45,068 nt of DNA from Gammaproteobacteria bacterium (GCA_028821195.1 JAPPHB010000110.1:1-45068); one strand, 5' to 3'; shown: positions 27,159 to 37,372, numbered from the stretch's first letter. Numbers and translations: made by a program. The notes: generated by a model from the sequence alone, not told the origin.

Positions 27159-30100
27159 ATGAATCCCCCTATTTCTCCCGACTCGTTGTCGTTCCACCCT
27201 CCAGCCCGGAGGCCGCTCGTTCGGAAGACCCGAGCATCGCCTCTGGCCGTTGTGCTCCTGGCGCTCCTTCTGGGCGCCCCGTCCCAGGCGACCGGGCAGC
27301 AGGGAATCGGGGGTACCGTCGTCGACGCGGCGACGCTGAGACCGCTGGTAGGCGCCCAGATCGTGGTCACCGGCACGAGCCTGGGCGCGCTGGCCCGCGC
27401 GAATGGTGGCTTCGCGATCGAGGGCGTTCCCGGAGCAACGGCCGACATCCGGGTCGTCATGATCGGCTACGCCACGTGGGAACAGACCGTCGACGTGGGC
27501 GACCGGAACATCCGGGTCGAACTGAGCCGTGAAGCAATCTCCATGGACGAGATCGTCGTCACGGGGACGGCGGGCGGCAGCCAGGTACGCGCCGTTGGCA
27601 ACGCCGTCAGTTCAGTGGCAATGGCCGAGGTCATCGAGCGCCGGGCCCCTCCCAAGGTCCAGTCGATGCTTACTGCGGAGATCCCCGGACTCCGTCTCCG
27701 CTCCGTCGGTGGAGAGATCGGCGGCGGCGGCGCCATCAAGATCCGTGGAACCGGAAGCCTGGTTCTCTCCAACGAGCCGGTGATCTTCGTTGACGGCGTG
27801 CGCGTGGACAACCGCGACAACGTGGAATCCGCCGCTTTCGTGAACAGCCGCGGCGGCCCCTCCCGGCTGAACGACCTCGCGCTCAACGACGTCGAGCGCA
27901 TCGAGGTCATCAAGGGGCCTGCAGCGGCCACCCTGTATGGCACGGAAGCCTCGAACGGGGTCATCCAGATCTTCACCAAGCGGGGCCAGCAGGGGGCGCC
28001 CAGGTTTGAGGTCTCGCTCCGGCAGGGGGCGTCGTTCCTCTACGACGCCGCCAACAAGTATCCGGTGGTGTGGGGCGTCGATTCGAACACGGGTCAATTG
28101 ATGTCGGCCAACCTGGTGGAACTCGAAGCGGCCCGGGGCACGCCGGTCTTCCGAACGGGTCTGCCCACGTCGGTCTTCGCGAGCGTCTCGGGGGGCATCC
28201 AGAACCTCCGCTACTACTTTTCCGCGGACGCGCTGCGTGACGAAGGGATGGTGGACTACCAATGGCAGAACAAGCTGGCGGGCCGGTCCAACCTCTCCTA
28301 CACGACCGAGCGCTTCGAAGCGGGGGTGAACATGGGGTTCATCCGCCAGAAGACGCACACGTCGGGCGGCGAACAGGCCATGACCTTCCAGCTCATGTGG
28401 GGAAGCCCGCTCAAGCTGGACGGACCCTCGCGCGGCTTCTTCCGCAACTCGCACGAGGACTACCACAACTACGTCAGCGGAGAAGAGGAGGTCGACCGGT
28501 TCACGGGCGGCTTCTACCTGCGCCATTCTCCCTTCGAATGGCTCACCCACCGCCTGGACATCGGCGGCGACTTCGGCAACCAGCGCAGTTTCAGCCTCTG
28601 GCCGCGGACCCCGCAGCAGCCCGGCCCGTTCCGGAGAAGCATCGGCCAGAAGAACGTCGTGCAGGATCGCACGACGCTGACGACAGTCAGTTACAATGTC
28701 ACCGCCCCCTTCGACATGAGTGACGATCTCCGATTCGAGACCTCATCGGGCGTTCAGTATTACCAGCGCAAGCACCAGATCACGCTCGCGAGCGGCGTCG
28801 AGTTCCCGGTGCCCGGCGTCTCGACGGTGAGTGCTGCTGCCCAGCGGCTCGCCGACGAGGACTTCATCGAGAACAAGACCTTCGGCGTCTACGTGCAGGA
28901 ACAGATCGGGTGGAAGAACCGCCTGTTCCTGACCGGTGCGGTCCGCGGTGACGACAACAGCGCCTTCGGCGAAAACTTCGACTTCGTCGTGTACCCGAAA
29001 GTGAGCACGGCGTGGGTCGTGAGCGAAGAGCCATTCTGGTCGATTCCGCTGGTCAACACGCTCAAACTCAGGGCCGCGTGGGGGAAGGCGGGACAGCAGC
29101 CCGACGTGTTCGCGGCGACGCGTCTCTACGCGCCGGCCACCGGACGGGGCGGCATCCCGACGCTGACGCCGTCGAACATCGGCAATCCGGATCTGAAGCC
29201 GGAGGTCGGACAGGAGTTGGAGTTGGGATTCGATGCGAGCCTCTTCGACCAGAAGGTGACCATCGACTTCACCTACTACGATCAGAAGCGCGAGGACGCG
29301 ATCGTGCCGGCAGCCGCGCTCCCGTCGCTGGGCTTCCCCGGTACGCAGTTCGTCAACGTGGGAGAGGTCGCCAACAAGGGCTTCGAGATCGCGGTCGGGA
29401 CGCAGGTGTTCCGTTCCGAAGACTGGGGACTGGATCTGGGCGGAAGCTACGCCAATACCGACAACACGGTCGTCGACCTCGGGGGAATCACCCCACCTCT
29501 GATCGGGCTGCCCTGGCCGGGCCAGCGGCACGTCGAGGGGTTTCCGGTGGCTTCCATGTTCATGAAGAAGGTGGTGAGCGCCCAGTGGGACGCGGGCGGC
29601 GATCTCGTCAACGTGATGTGCGAGGGCGGCGATCCGGTTTCGGGCGGTGGCCCGCCGGTGCCCTGCTCCGAAGCGGGCACCGCCTACTGGGGCTCGCCCA
29701 CACCGACCTGGGACATTGCCGCGAGCGGAACCCTGCGTTACAAGGACCTCAGCCTGAGCGCGACGATCGACGGCCAGGGGGGGTACTACAAGTGCAACGG
29801 CGACATCGCGTGGGCCAACGTCTTCTTCCGCAATACACGCGAGATCAACCTGCCCCCCGGCGAACAGGATCCGATCCTGGCCGCCTACGATCAGATGGGA
29901 TTCGTCTGCCAGGCGGGGGCCGTGGACTCCGGGTTCGCCAAGCTCCGGGACATCTCGCTGCGCTGGGACCTCCCCGCAGGGCTCGCCTCGTACGTCGGCG
30001 CCGCCAGAGCGACCGCGCAGGTATCGGCGCACAACATGTTCGTGCTGTGGCAGGCCACGCGAGAGCTGTACGGCACCCGCGTGATCGACCCCGAGGTTCA

Positions 30101-30206
30101 CTCCAACACCGACTGGAACGGGGACATCGGGGACAAGGGCGCGTACGTGCAGGACCTGTGGCCACAGCTGCAGCGCATCGACTTCACCATACGTGCGGTC
30201 TTCTAG
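27159..30206 (+). CDS. SusC/RagA-type TonB-dependent outer-membrane transporter
   Basis: This is a 1015-residue protein. The ATG at 27159 has GGAGG 6 bases upstream, so earlier in-frame ATG codons are rejected. Layout: a signal peptide with LAVVLLALLLGAPSQATGQ (about residues 28-46), a carboxypeptidase-D-like regulatory domain (GIGGTVVDAATLRPLVGAQIVV and GYATWEQTVDV), a TonB-box-like MDEIVVTGTAGG (~130), a plug domain (VIFVDGVRVDN, LNDVERIEVIKGPAAATLYGTEASNGVIQIFTKRG) and a long 22-strand-type barrel ending in LQRIDFTIRAVF. It should import large oligomers together with the SusD-like lipoprotein that follows, using TonB energy. The downstream peptidases suggest peptides rather than glycans as ligands. 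Confidence 0.95.
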   Translation: MNPPISPDSLSFHPPARRPLVRKTRASPLAVVLLALLLGAPSQATGQQGIGGTVVDAATLRPLVGAQIVVTGTSLGALARANGGFAIEGVPGATADIRVVMIGYATWEQTVDVGDRNIRVELSREAISMDEIVVTGTAGGSQVRAVGNAVSSVAMAEVIERRAPPKVQSMLTAEIPGLRLRSVGGEIGGGGAIKIRGTGSLVLSNEPVIFVDGVRVDNRDNVESAAFVNSRGGPSRLNDLALNDVERIEVIKGPAAATLYGTEASNGVIQIFTKRGQQGAPRFEVSLRQGASFLYDAANKYPVVWGVDSNTGQLMSANLVELEAARGTPVFRTGLPTSVFASVSGGIQNLRYYFSADALRDEGMVDYQWQNKLAGRSNLSYTTERFEAGVNMGFIRQKTHTSGGEQAMTFQLMWGSPLKLDGPSRGFFRNSHEDYHNYVSGEEEVDRFTGGFYLRHSPFEWLTHRLDIGGDFGNQRSFSLWPRTPQQPGPFRRSIGQKNVVQDRTTLTTVSYNVTAPFDMSDDLRFETSSGVQYYQRKHQITLASGVEFPVPGVSTVSAAAQRLADEDFIENKTFGVYVQEQIGWKNRLFLTGAVRGDDNSAFGENFDFVVYPKVSTAWVVSEEPFWSIPLVNTLKLRAAWGKAGQQPDVFAATRLYAPATGRGGIPTLTPSNIGNPDLKPEVGQELELGFDASLFDQKVTIDFTYYDQKREDAIVPAAALPSLGFPGTQFVNVGEVANKGFEIAVGTQVFRSEDWGLDLGGSYANTDNTVVDLGGITPPLIGLPWPGQRHVEGFPVASMFMKKVVSAQWDAGGDLVNVMCEGGDPVSGGGPPVPCSEAGTAYWGSPTPTWDIAASGTLRYKDLSLSATIDGQGGYYKCNGDIAWANVFFRNTREINLPPGEQDPILAAYDQMGFVCQAGAVDSGFAKLRDISLRWDLPAGLASYVGAARATAQVSAHNMFVLWQATRELYGTRVIDPEVHSNTDWNGDIGDKGAYVQDLWPQLQRIDFTIRAVF

Positions 30207-30221
30207 GAAGGGGGAATCGAA

Positions 30222-31484
30222 ATGCAAGTCAACAACAAGACAGGAAGACTCTTCCTCGCAGTCACCGTCGCCATACTGGCCAGCGGATGTTCCGACCTCC
30301 TCGAAGTGGATCTTCCGGGCGTGGTCGAGGCCAAGACGCTGGACGACCCCGGGATTTCCCCGTTACTGGTCGAGAGCGCAATCGCCGACTTCGAGTGTGC
30401 CTACACGAACTATTCGGCGGGCAGCTCGGCCATGTCGGACGAATGGTGGCATACGTCCGGGGGTCAGGTCTACCGCGAATGGGGCGGCCGTCAGATCAAC
30501 GCCCAGAACGACAACTACGTGCGGGCCGGCTGTGACGAGGGCGGGTTCGGGCAGTACGTGGTGATCCACACGGCGCGTTTCCAGGCCAAGGACGCCTACG
30601 AACGCATCAACGGCTTTGATGCCGGGGATGTCCCGGGCGACAGGAACGACATGTTGGCCACCGCCTCCGCCTACGAGGGCTACAGCCTGCTCATGCTCGG
30701 CGAGAACTTCTGCGAGATGGCCATTGACGGCGGGCCGCTCATGCAGCCCGACGAGGTGCTTGCGCTCTCTTCGCAGCGGTTCGAGCGGGCGATCGAGATG
30801 GCCGGCGGCAATGACGACATCCGCAACATGGCGAGCGTCGGCCTGGCGCGCGCGAGCAGGGGGATGGGCAATCTGAACGCGGCTGCGGCGGCGGCCGCCA
30901 CCGTACCCGAGGAGTTCCAGTACGATGTGAACCGGGATGACACGCCCCGGCGCCGCTGGAACCGCTTCTTCGACAGCAACGTGCGGCGCTCGGACTACAC
31001 GATCGCGCCGCCCTTCCGCGACATCGAGTGGAAGGGAGATCCGGACCCGCGGGTTGGACTCTTCTACAACGGGGTCATCGCGGCCTACGACGTGGACTGG
31101 TGGCAGACCACGAAATACAAGTCGCTGTCCGACAACATCCCGCTGGCCACGTGGGTCGAGGCGCAACTGATCATGGCGGAGGCCCAGGGCGGCGCCGCCG
31201 CGGTGGACATCATCAACCGGCTTCACGCCCGCGCGGGACTGAAGCCCTTCGATCCGGCCACCGACATGGTTGAAGGCCCGAAGAGCGACAACATCATGAA
31301 CATGGTGATCGAGCAGCGCCGCCGTGAGTTCTTTCTGGAGGGCGGACATCGCCTGAGCGACATGCTCGTCTACGATCTCCCGTTCTTCACCGGGGTCGAT
31401 CACCTGGGCCGTGAGTATGGAACCACCACCTGCTGGCCGCTGCCCGATCTGGAGCGGCTGGGCAACCCGAATATTGGCGGATGA
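30222..31484 (+). CDS. SusD/RagB-type surface lipoprotein
   Basis: This is a 420-residue lipoprotein, shorter than the ~500-550 residues of many Bacteroidota SusD proteins. The signal peptide is RLFLAVTVAILASGC with the lipid-bearing Cys at residue 23. Helical TPR-like segments follow (YEGYSLLMLGENFCEMAI, SSQRFERAIEMAG, MASVGLARASRGMGNL). The C-terminal family hallmarks are ATWVEAQLIMAEAQ, DIINRLHARAGL and EQRRREFFLEGGHRLSDMLVYDLPF. It is expected to cap the SusC channel and capture ligand. It lies 15 bases after susC with a strong AGGGGG site, and overlaps the following peptidase gene by 4 bases. Confidence 0.92.
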   Translation: MQVNNKTGRLFLAVTVAILASGCSDLLEVDLPGVVEAKTLDDPGISPLLVESAIADFECAYTNYSAGSSAMSDEWWHTSGGQVYREWGGRQINAQNDNYVRAGCDEGGFGQYVVIHTARFQAKDAYERINGFDAGDVPGDRNDMLATASAYEGYSLLMLGENFCEMAIDGGPLMQPDEVLALSSQRFERAIEMAGGNDDIRNMASVGLARASRGMGNLNAAAAAAATVPEEFQYDVNRDDTPRRRWNRFFDSNVRRSDYTIAPPFRDIEWKGDPDPRVGLFYNGVIAAYDVDWWQTTKYKSLSDNIPLATWVEAQLIMAEAQGGAAAVDIINRLHARAGLKPFDPATDMVEGPKSDNIMNMVIEQRRREFFLEGGHRLSDMLVYDLPFFTGVDHLGREYGTTTCWPLPDLERLGNPNIGG

Positions 31485-33766
31485 GGGGCGGCGCCCACAT
31501 GAGGCCGGCCCTCCGACCACTGCACTCGGGCCGTGTGTCCCGTGGTCTGGTTGCGGGTGTAGCCGCCGGGATTTTCATCTCGGCGGCACCCGCCCTCGGG
31601 CAGGAGGCACCGCGGCTGTCGGCCGACAACCTCTGGACCTTCCGTCAACTGTCCGCCCCGGAGTGGTCCCCGGACGGACGGCAAATCGCATTCACCCTCG
31701 GCGAGGGGGAAACCAATTCCAGTGCCATCTTCATCGCGGAGGTGGACGGGAGCGTGCGCCGGCTGTCCCTTTCACGCCCGGGGACGCCGGATCGGCCCGC
31801 CGAGCCGGTGATGCGCACCTTGCTGCCGGAGCCCTGGACCCCCGACGGACACACGCTTCTCTATATGGCCGGGGGCGACATCCACGCCGCCGACCCCAAC
31901 ACCGGGGCCGCGCGCACGCTGGTGGACTTCGGCGCCACCTCGCCCGGCTACACGCCCCAGCAGTACTTCAACGGCCCGGACCCGGTGCTGTCCCCGGACG
32001 GCAGCAAGCTCGCCTACATCCGTGAGAGCGAACTCTGGGTCCTCGACCTGAAGGGCGGCGGCGTGCGGCAACTCACCAGCTCCCACGGAGATGGCTGGCA
32101 CAACCTCCAGCCGCGCTGGTCGCCGGACGGCACGAAGATCCTCTACACCGCTCAGGCGATCGACGAACAGCGCCGCTTCCGCCACACCGACTTTTCGGGC
32201 CTCATCATCGGCGTGAGATTCACGCTGATCGGCTACGGGCGCGTGCGGCTGGGCGTCATCCCGGCCACGGGGGGCGAAACTACCTGGCTGGGGCCATCCG
32301 AGGGCGAGCGGTATTCCCTGCGGGGAGGCAGCCGCGCGCACTGGTCCCCGGACGGCAACGCGGTCGCGATCAACTGGCTGTCGCTGGACCACACGGCGCG
32401 TGAAATCCGGATCGCGTCGCCGGAGACGGGCGAGGTCCGCACCATCTGGCGCGAGGATGTGGATGCGTGGATCTCGCCGCTCGCCATCTGGGTGGGGTGG
32501 TCGCCGGACTCCCGGCGCCTCCTCTTCACCTCCGAGCGCACCGACTGGAACCACGTCTACACGATCGACGCCCGCGCCGACGATCCCCGGCCGCTGCAGA
32601 TCACGTCGGGCGACTTCACGGTCACCAGCAACCAGGTGTACGACCGCTTCGAGGTCACCCCGGTGTGGTCGCGGAACGGCGGCACCATCCTGTTCCCGTC
32701 GAACGAAGCCGGGACCCCGGAGCGCCATCTGTACGAGGTCCCGGCGGAGGGCGGGGAGTGGCGACGCGTCACGCCGCTGCCGGGCGTCAACCTCTCGTCA
32801 ACTCCCTCGCCGGACGGCTCCCATGTGGCATACCTCCACAGCAACCACACGGCACTACCCGAACTGTACGTGCAGGAGACCGATTCCGGTGAGCCGCGCC
32901 AGCTCACTTCTCTCGCCGTTCCCGAGTGGCTGGAGGGATATCGCCTGCGAGAACCCGAGATCGTTCGGTTCCCCAGCCCCGATGACGGCAGCGCCGTTAC
33001 GGGCAGGATCTTTCGACCGCAAGGATTCGACGCAGCCCACGAGTACCCGGCTGTGGTCTTCGTCCACGGCGCGGGATACGCGCAGAGCGTCTTCCGGGGA
33101 TGGATGCGGCTCGACCAGACCGCATTCAACCGCTACCTGGCGCAAGAGGGATACCTGGTCCTGGATGTCGACTTCCGCGGCAGCGCGGGGTACGGCCGGA
33201 AATTCCGGATGGATGTCTTCGACCGTCTCGGCGACGTGGACGTGGCCGATGTACTCGGCGGCATCGAATTCCTGAGGGGCCTGGGATACGTCGACATGGA
33301 CCGTATCGGCATCTGGGGCCACAGCTACGGCGGATTCATGGTCGCCAGCGCCCTGCTGCGGTCTCCGGAGACCTTCGCAGCCGGGGTGTCCAGTGCTCCG
33401 GTCACCGACTGGGAGCGCTTTTTCTACCTGGCGCCGGGCTACAACGAGGAGCACTTCGGCTTTCCCTGGGAAAACCCCGAAGGGACCCGCCGTGGCTCCC
33501 CGATCAGCTATGCCGCCAACCTGGTGCGCCCCATGCTTATCCTGAGCGGCATCCAGGACACGATGCACCTCGACGCGGCGGCACTCGTCAATGAACTTCT
33601 CGCGCAAGGAAGGACCACCTTCGAATGGATCTTCTATCCCGACGAGGCCCACGGAATACGCGGACCCCGCGCTCGCTCCGACTATTATCGCCGCATCGCC
33701 GAGTACCTGGACCGGTACCTGCGCGCGGCACCCGCGGCGGCTTCGGACAGCGGAGGCGGACCGTGA
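31481..33766 (+). CDS. S9-family serine peptidase (prolyl oligopeptidase/DPP-IV type), exported, copy 1
   Basis: This is a 761-residue protein. It starts at the ATG overlapping the susD stop (ATGA), or at 31499 with GAGGGG upstream. A signal peptide ends near GIFISAAPALGQ. Residues ~45-480 form a beta-propeller of PD40/WD40-like repeats (WSPDGRQIAF, LSPDGSKLAYI, WSPDGTKILY, WSPDGNAVAIN, WSPDSRRLLF, PSPDGSHVAYL). The C-terminal alpha/beta-hydrolase has the nucleophile in GHSYGG (Ser about 614), Asp in SGIQDTMHL (about 694) and His in DEAHGI (about 723). It should cleave short peptides in the periplasm, probably after Pro or a small residue at P1. It is followed directly by a second S9 gene. 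Confidence 0.93.
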   Translation: MRGGAHMRPALRPLHSGRVSRGLVAGVAAGIFISAAPALGQEAPRLSADNLWTFRQLSAPEWSPDGRQIAFTLGEGETNSSAIFIAEVDGSVRRLSLSRPGTPDRPAEPVMRTLLPEPWTPDGHTLLYMAGGDIHAADPNTGAARTLVDFGATSPGYTPQQYFNGPDPVLSPDGSKLAYIRESELWVLDLKGGGVRQLTSSHGDGWHNLQPRWSPDGTKILYTAQAIDEQRRFRHTDFSGLIIGVRFTLIGYGRVRLGVIPATGGETTWLGPSEGERYSLRGGSRAHWSPDGNAVAINWLSLDHTAREIRIASPETGEVRTIWREDVDAWISPLAIWVGWSPDSRRLLFTSERTDWNHVYTIDARADDPRPLQITSGDFTVTSNQVYDRFEVTPVWSRNGGTILFPSNEAGTPERHLYEVPAEGGEWRRVTPLPGVNLSSTPSPDGSHVAYLHSNHTALPELYVQETDSGEPRQLTSLAVPEWLEGYRLREPEIVRFPSPDDGSAVTGRIFRPQGFDAAHEYPAVVFVHGAGYAQSVFRGWMRLDQTAFNRYLAQEGYLVLDVDFRGSAGYGRKFRMDVFDRLGDVDVADVLGGIEFLRGLGYVDMDRIGIWGHSYGGFMVASALLRSPETFAAGVSSAPVTDWERFFYLAPGYNEEHFGFPWENPEGTRRGSPISYAANLVRPMLILSGIQDTMHLDAAALVNELLAQGRTTFEWIFYPDEAHGIRGPRARSDYYRRIAEYLDRYLRAAPAAASDSGGGP

Positions 33767-35877
33767 GGGCGCGTACAAGTGTCCTTGCCGCACGCGCTGG
33801 ATGGCCCGGGCTCCGCGCAGCACTGATCGGACTCTGTATGGCGACCACCGCGGCTGGCTGCGATCCGGCCAGCCAGGACACCGACCCGGCCGTGGGGTCC
33901 GAGCCTGCCCGCGTGTCGCCCGATGACCTCTTCCGAGTCGTGGAGGTCACCGAGTTGGACTTTCACCCCGAAGGCAGGCGGCTCGCGTTCGTGACCAGCC
34001 GCCTCGACCGGGAAGCCAACGCATACCGCAGGGCCGTCCGGGAGGTCGACCTGACCACGGGAGAACTCAACCGGTTCACCGGGGGCGACAGCGACCAGTC
34101 GCCCAGGTGGTCGCCGGATGGGCAGTGGCTCGCGTTCCGGTCGTCCCGGAGCGGGTCGCAGCAGCTCTGGGTTCGCCCGGCCGCAGGAGGAGATGCCCGG
34201 CAGGTCACGGACTTCGAATCCGGTATTTCGACGCTGGCCTGGGCCCCGGACTCGCGCCGGCTGGTGGTGGTTTCCGAGGTGACCCGTACGCCGGTCGCCG
34301 AGCAATTGCTGGGAGAGGCCATCGAGTCGGAGTCGGGCGACCTGATCGTGGCGGACCGCCTCCGCTACCGGGCAGGCACGACCTATCTCGGGTCCTCCTA
34401 CCCTCACGTCTTCGTGGTTTCCATCGACGGAGAGGAGCCTGTGCAGATCACCGACGGGCCTTTCGAGGACTCGGAGCCCGCCTGGTCTCCCGACGGCCGC
34501 AGAATCGCCTTCGTCTCCAACCGCACGGACCAACCCGATTTCAACCGGAACACCGACATCTGGATCGTCTCCGCCGACGGTGGTGAGGCCGAACACTTCT
34601 CCGGGGGCCCCGGCACGGACGCCGCGCCGCGCTGGTCGGCCGACGGAGCCTGGCTCGCGTTCCGAGGAAACAGCGACCCGCACGACTACGGCTCCCAGCA
34701 CCAGATCCGGGTGGTGGACGGCGACGGCGGGGAGCCCCGTAACCTGACTGCCGACATCGATCACACGCCGTCCAGCTTCGCCTGGACGCCCGCGGGAGAC
34801 CTCGCGGTCTCGTTCCAGATCGAGGGGAACATCGAGATCCACCGGCTCGGCCTCGACGGAACGCACGACCCGATTGTAGGCGGAAAGGGGCAAGCAACCG
34901 AGTTCGCCGTCGGCTCCGACGGAACGCTGGCGTACCTCTGGACCACGCCCACCGCGCCCGCGGAAGTGTACGTGGCGGATAGTGGCGCGCTGGACGTGAC
35001 GGAAGGCGCCGTGGATGGCTCCACCGGCCGGGCGCTGACGGGCTTTAACGACGAGTGGCGGGCGACGCGGCAACTCGCGGACGCGGAGGGGTTCTGGTAT
35101 CGCGGGGCCGACGACTGGGACGTCCAGGCCTGGATCATGCGCCCGCCGGGCATGCGCCCGGACGCCCGTTATCCGCTGGTCCTGGAGATCCACGGCGGCC
35201 CTTACGGCATGTACGGCACCGGCTTCAGCCTGGAGTTCCAGATCCTTGCCGGCCAGGGCTGGGGCGTCCTCTTCACCAACCCGCGCGGCAGCACCGGCTA
35301 CGGTCAGCGATTCGAGCACGCCGTGACCGGCGACCTGGTGGGCAAGGCGTTCGACGACATCATGGCCGGGGTGGATGCGGCCCTCGCCGAGCACGCATGG
35401 ATAGATCCGGCGCGGCTGGGTGTTACCGGGGGCAGCTACGGAGGCCTGATGACGAACTGGGTGATCGGGCACACCAACCGTTTCGCCGCCGCGGTCACCC
35501 AGCGGAGCATCTCCAACTGGATCAGCTTCTTCGGGACTGCCGACATCCCTTCCTGGGTCGAACTCGAACTCGACGGGACACCCTGGGAGGTCCCCATGAG
35601 ACTGTGGGAGTCGTCGCCCATCGCCTATGCGGACCGCATCACGACTCCAACGCTGGTTCTTCACAGCGAACTCGACTTCCGCGTGCCGGTCAGCCAGGGG
35701 GAGGAGATGTACCGGGCCCTGGCCCGTGAAGGGGTGCCCTCCCTTTTCGTCCGCTTCCCCGACGAGGGGCACGGCCTTCCGAGGTCCGGCCAGCCCCTGC
35801 ACCGCCTCGAGCGCCTTCAGTGGATCGTCCGCTGGTTCGCCACGTATCTGGCACCGGCGCAAGCGGGGCAACCATGA
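33763..35877 (+). CDS. S9-family serine peptidase, lipoprotein, copy 2
   Basis: This is a 704-residue protein from the GTG overlapping the previous stop (GTGA). The signal peptide ends in the lipobox TAAGC (Cys near residue 33), so this copy is membrane-anchored while copy 1 is soluble or otherwise exported. Propeller repeats are WSPDGQWLAF, WAPDSRRLVVV, WSPDGRRIAFVSNRTD and WSADGAWLAFRG. The hydrolase domain has GGSYGGLMTNW (Ser about 558), HSELDFRVPVSQGEEMY (Asp about 637) and DEGHGLPRSGQPLHRLERLQWIVRWF (His about 669), a pattern closest to acylaminoacyl-peptidase-like S9C enzymes. The pair probably has complementary specificities. Confidence 0.93.
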   Translation: MRARTSVLAARAGWPGLRAALIGLCMATTAAGCDPASQDTDPAVGSEPARVSPDDLFRVVEVTELDFHPEGRRLAFVTSRLDREANAYRRAVREVDLTTGELNRFTGGDSDQSPRWSPDGQWLAFRSSRSGSQQLWVRPAAGGDARQVTDFESGISTLAWAPDSRRLVVVSEVTRTPVAEQLLGEAIESESGDLIVADRLRYRAGTTYLGSSYPHVFVVSIDGEEPVQITDGPFEDSEPAWSPDGRRIAFVSNRTDQPDFNRNTDIWIVSADGGEAEHFSGGPGTDAAPRWSADGAWLAFRGNSDPHDYGSQHQIRVVDGDGGEPRNLTADIDHTPSSFAWTPAGDLAVSFQIEGNIEIHRLGLDGTHDPIVGGKGQATEFAVGSDGTLAYLWTTPTAPAEVYVADSGALDVTEGAVDGSTGRALTGFNDEWRATRQLADAEGFWYRGADDWDVQAWIMRPPGMRPDARYPLVLEIHGGPYGMYGTGFSLEFQILAGQGWGVLFTNPRGSTGYGQRFEHAVTGDLVGKAFDDIMAGVDAALAEHAWIDPARLGVTGGSYGGLMTNWVIGHTNRFAAAVTQRSISNWISFFGTADIPSWVELELDGTPWEVPMRLWESSPIAYADRITTPTLVLHSELDFRVPVSQGEEMYRALAREGVPSLFVRFPDEGHGLPRSGQPLHRLERLQWIVRWFATYLAPAQAGQP

Positions 35878-35896
35878 CCCGATCCGGAGCGATATC

Positions 35897-37372
35897 ATGA
35901 CCGAACGAACCGCGGGTGCGGCTGAGAGGGCCGCGCGCAGGCGCACCATCATTTGCGGCCCCCTGGCACTGGCCACCCTCCTGATCGCCGCCTGCGTGCC
36001 CCCCGGGGCGGGCGACGACGTGACCGCGCTGACAGGGGGACGCCTGATCGATGGAACGGGCGCCGAGGCGGTCGAGGACGCCGTGGTGGTGATCGGCGGC
36101 GGCCGCATTATGGCGGCCGGGGCGGCCGGGAGCGTGACCGTGCCGGCGAATGCCACGGTCATCGAGGTGGCCGGCAGGACCGTCATGCCCGGGATGATCG
36201 AGGGGAACAGCCACATCATCTTCGACGGGCAGTCCAATCACCCCGCGTACTTCGCGGGGCGCTACCGCGACTACTACGAGATCGGCGCGCGCAACCTGAA
36301 CGCGAGCCTCATGCAGGGAATCACCACCTCGCGTGACACCATGGACCCGCTTGAGGAGATGATCCGCCTGCGCGAGGATGTCGAGGCCGGGCTGATCGCA
36401 GGCTCCCGCCTCTTCACCTCGGGAACGATCCTGAACTACCCGGGCGTCTACCGGATGTTCGACGATCCGACCGATTCGGTCTTCGCCGGCATCCCGCCCG
36501 AGGGCGTGGAGTACGCCAAGGCCGCGATGGTGCTGCCGGTTCGCGACGGAGCCCATGGCCGGGAAATCGTCGCCGACTACGCCGAGCGCGGGGCCGACTT
36601 CATCAAGGTCTCGAGCTACAGCGGGCCGGAGAACATCCCGCCGGAGCTGTCTACCGAGGCCCTCACCGAGATCGTGGACGAGGCGCACGCGCGCGGACTG
36701 CGGGTCACGACCCACACGTCGTCGATCGAGAGCATCGTCGCTGTGCTGGACGCGGGAGTGGACGCCATGGAACACCCAACCCTCGTCGCCGAGGAGGAAG
36801 TGGGGCCACAGGGCGAATTCTCGGACGAACTGGTGCAGCGCTTCGTCGACCAGAACGTCTACTCGGTGTCACTCATGGTCGTGCGCGAAGTCTACGTGAC
36901 CTACATGGAGGACCCGAGCCGCCTGGAGGATCCGTGGTACATTCGCCACGCCCCCGCCGACATGGTCCAGGAAGCCCGTGAATGGGTGGCCAGAGACCTC
37001 GCGCGCGATCCGGAGGCGCTGGAGAAGCAGCGGGCCGGCTACGAACTGGGACGCCTGAACCTCGCAAAGCTGATCGCTGCGGGAGCGCCGATCGCGATGG
37101 GGACCGACAAGGGCACCCGCCTCAACTTCCACGAGAGCGGGAACCACGTGCGCGAACTCGAGATCTTCATCGAACTGGGCATGACGCCGATGGAGGCGAT
37201 CGTCTCGGCCACGCGCCGGGGAGCGGAGCTGCTGGGGATGGAAGACGAGTTCGGCACGATCGAGGCCGGGAAGCTCGCCGACGTAATCGTCGTGGACGGC
37301 AACCCGCTGGAGGACATCCGGGCGCTGCGCGAGGTGGACATGGTTTTCAAGGAGGGCGTGCGGTACCGGTAA
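35897..37372 (+). CDS. Imidazolonepropionase-like amidohydrolase, exported lipoprotein
   Basis: This is a 491-residue protein. The ATG at 35897 precedes a signal peptide with GPLALATLLIAAC (lipid Cys about residue 32). Amidohydrolase features are LTGGRLIDGTG, FIKVSSYSG (candidate carboxylated Lys), VTTHTSSIESIVAVLDAGVDAMEHPT (two metal-ligand His), MGTDKGTRLNFHESG (late Asp) and MTPMEAIVSATRRGAELLGMEDEFGTIEAGKLADVIVVDGNPLEDI. The first motif, normally PGLIDxHxH, reads PGMIEGNSH, so the first His is replaced by Asn. In peptidase contexts such enzymes often act as dipeptidases or prolidase-like hydrolases. It is likely part of the same operon as the S9 genes (19 bases after copy 2). Confidence 0.88.
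   Translation: MTERTAGAAERAARRRTIICGPLALATLLIAACVPPGAGDDVTALTGGRLIDGTGAEAVEDAVVVIGGGRIMAAGAAGSVTVPANATVIEVAGRTVMPGMIEGNSHIIFDGQSNHPAYFAGRYRDYYEIGARNLNASLMQGITTSRDTMDPLEEMIRLREDVEAGLIAGSRLFTSGTILNYPGVYRMFDDPTDSVFAGIPPEGVEYAKAAMVLPVRDGAHGREIVADYAERGADFIKVSSYSGPENIPPELSTEALTEIVDEAHARGLRVTTHTSSIESIVAVLDAGVDAMEHPTLVAEEEVGPQGEFSDELVQRFVDQNVYSVSLMVVREVYVTYMEDPSRLEDPWYIRHAPADMVQEAREWVARDLARDPEALEKQRAGYELGRLNLAKLIAAGAPIAMGTDKGTRLNFHESGNHVRELEIFIELGMTPMEAIVSATRRGAELLGMEDEFGTIEAGKLADVIVVDGNPLEDIRALREVDMVFKEGVRYR

Noticed and set aside
33685..36237. 850-codon minus-strand frame opposite the second S9 peptidase and amidohydrolase
   Set aside because: The plus-strand genes have complete catalytic triads and coupled starts; the opposite frame shows no domain.
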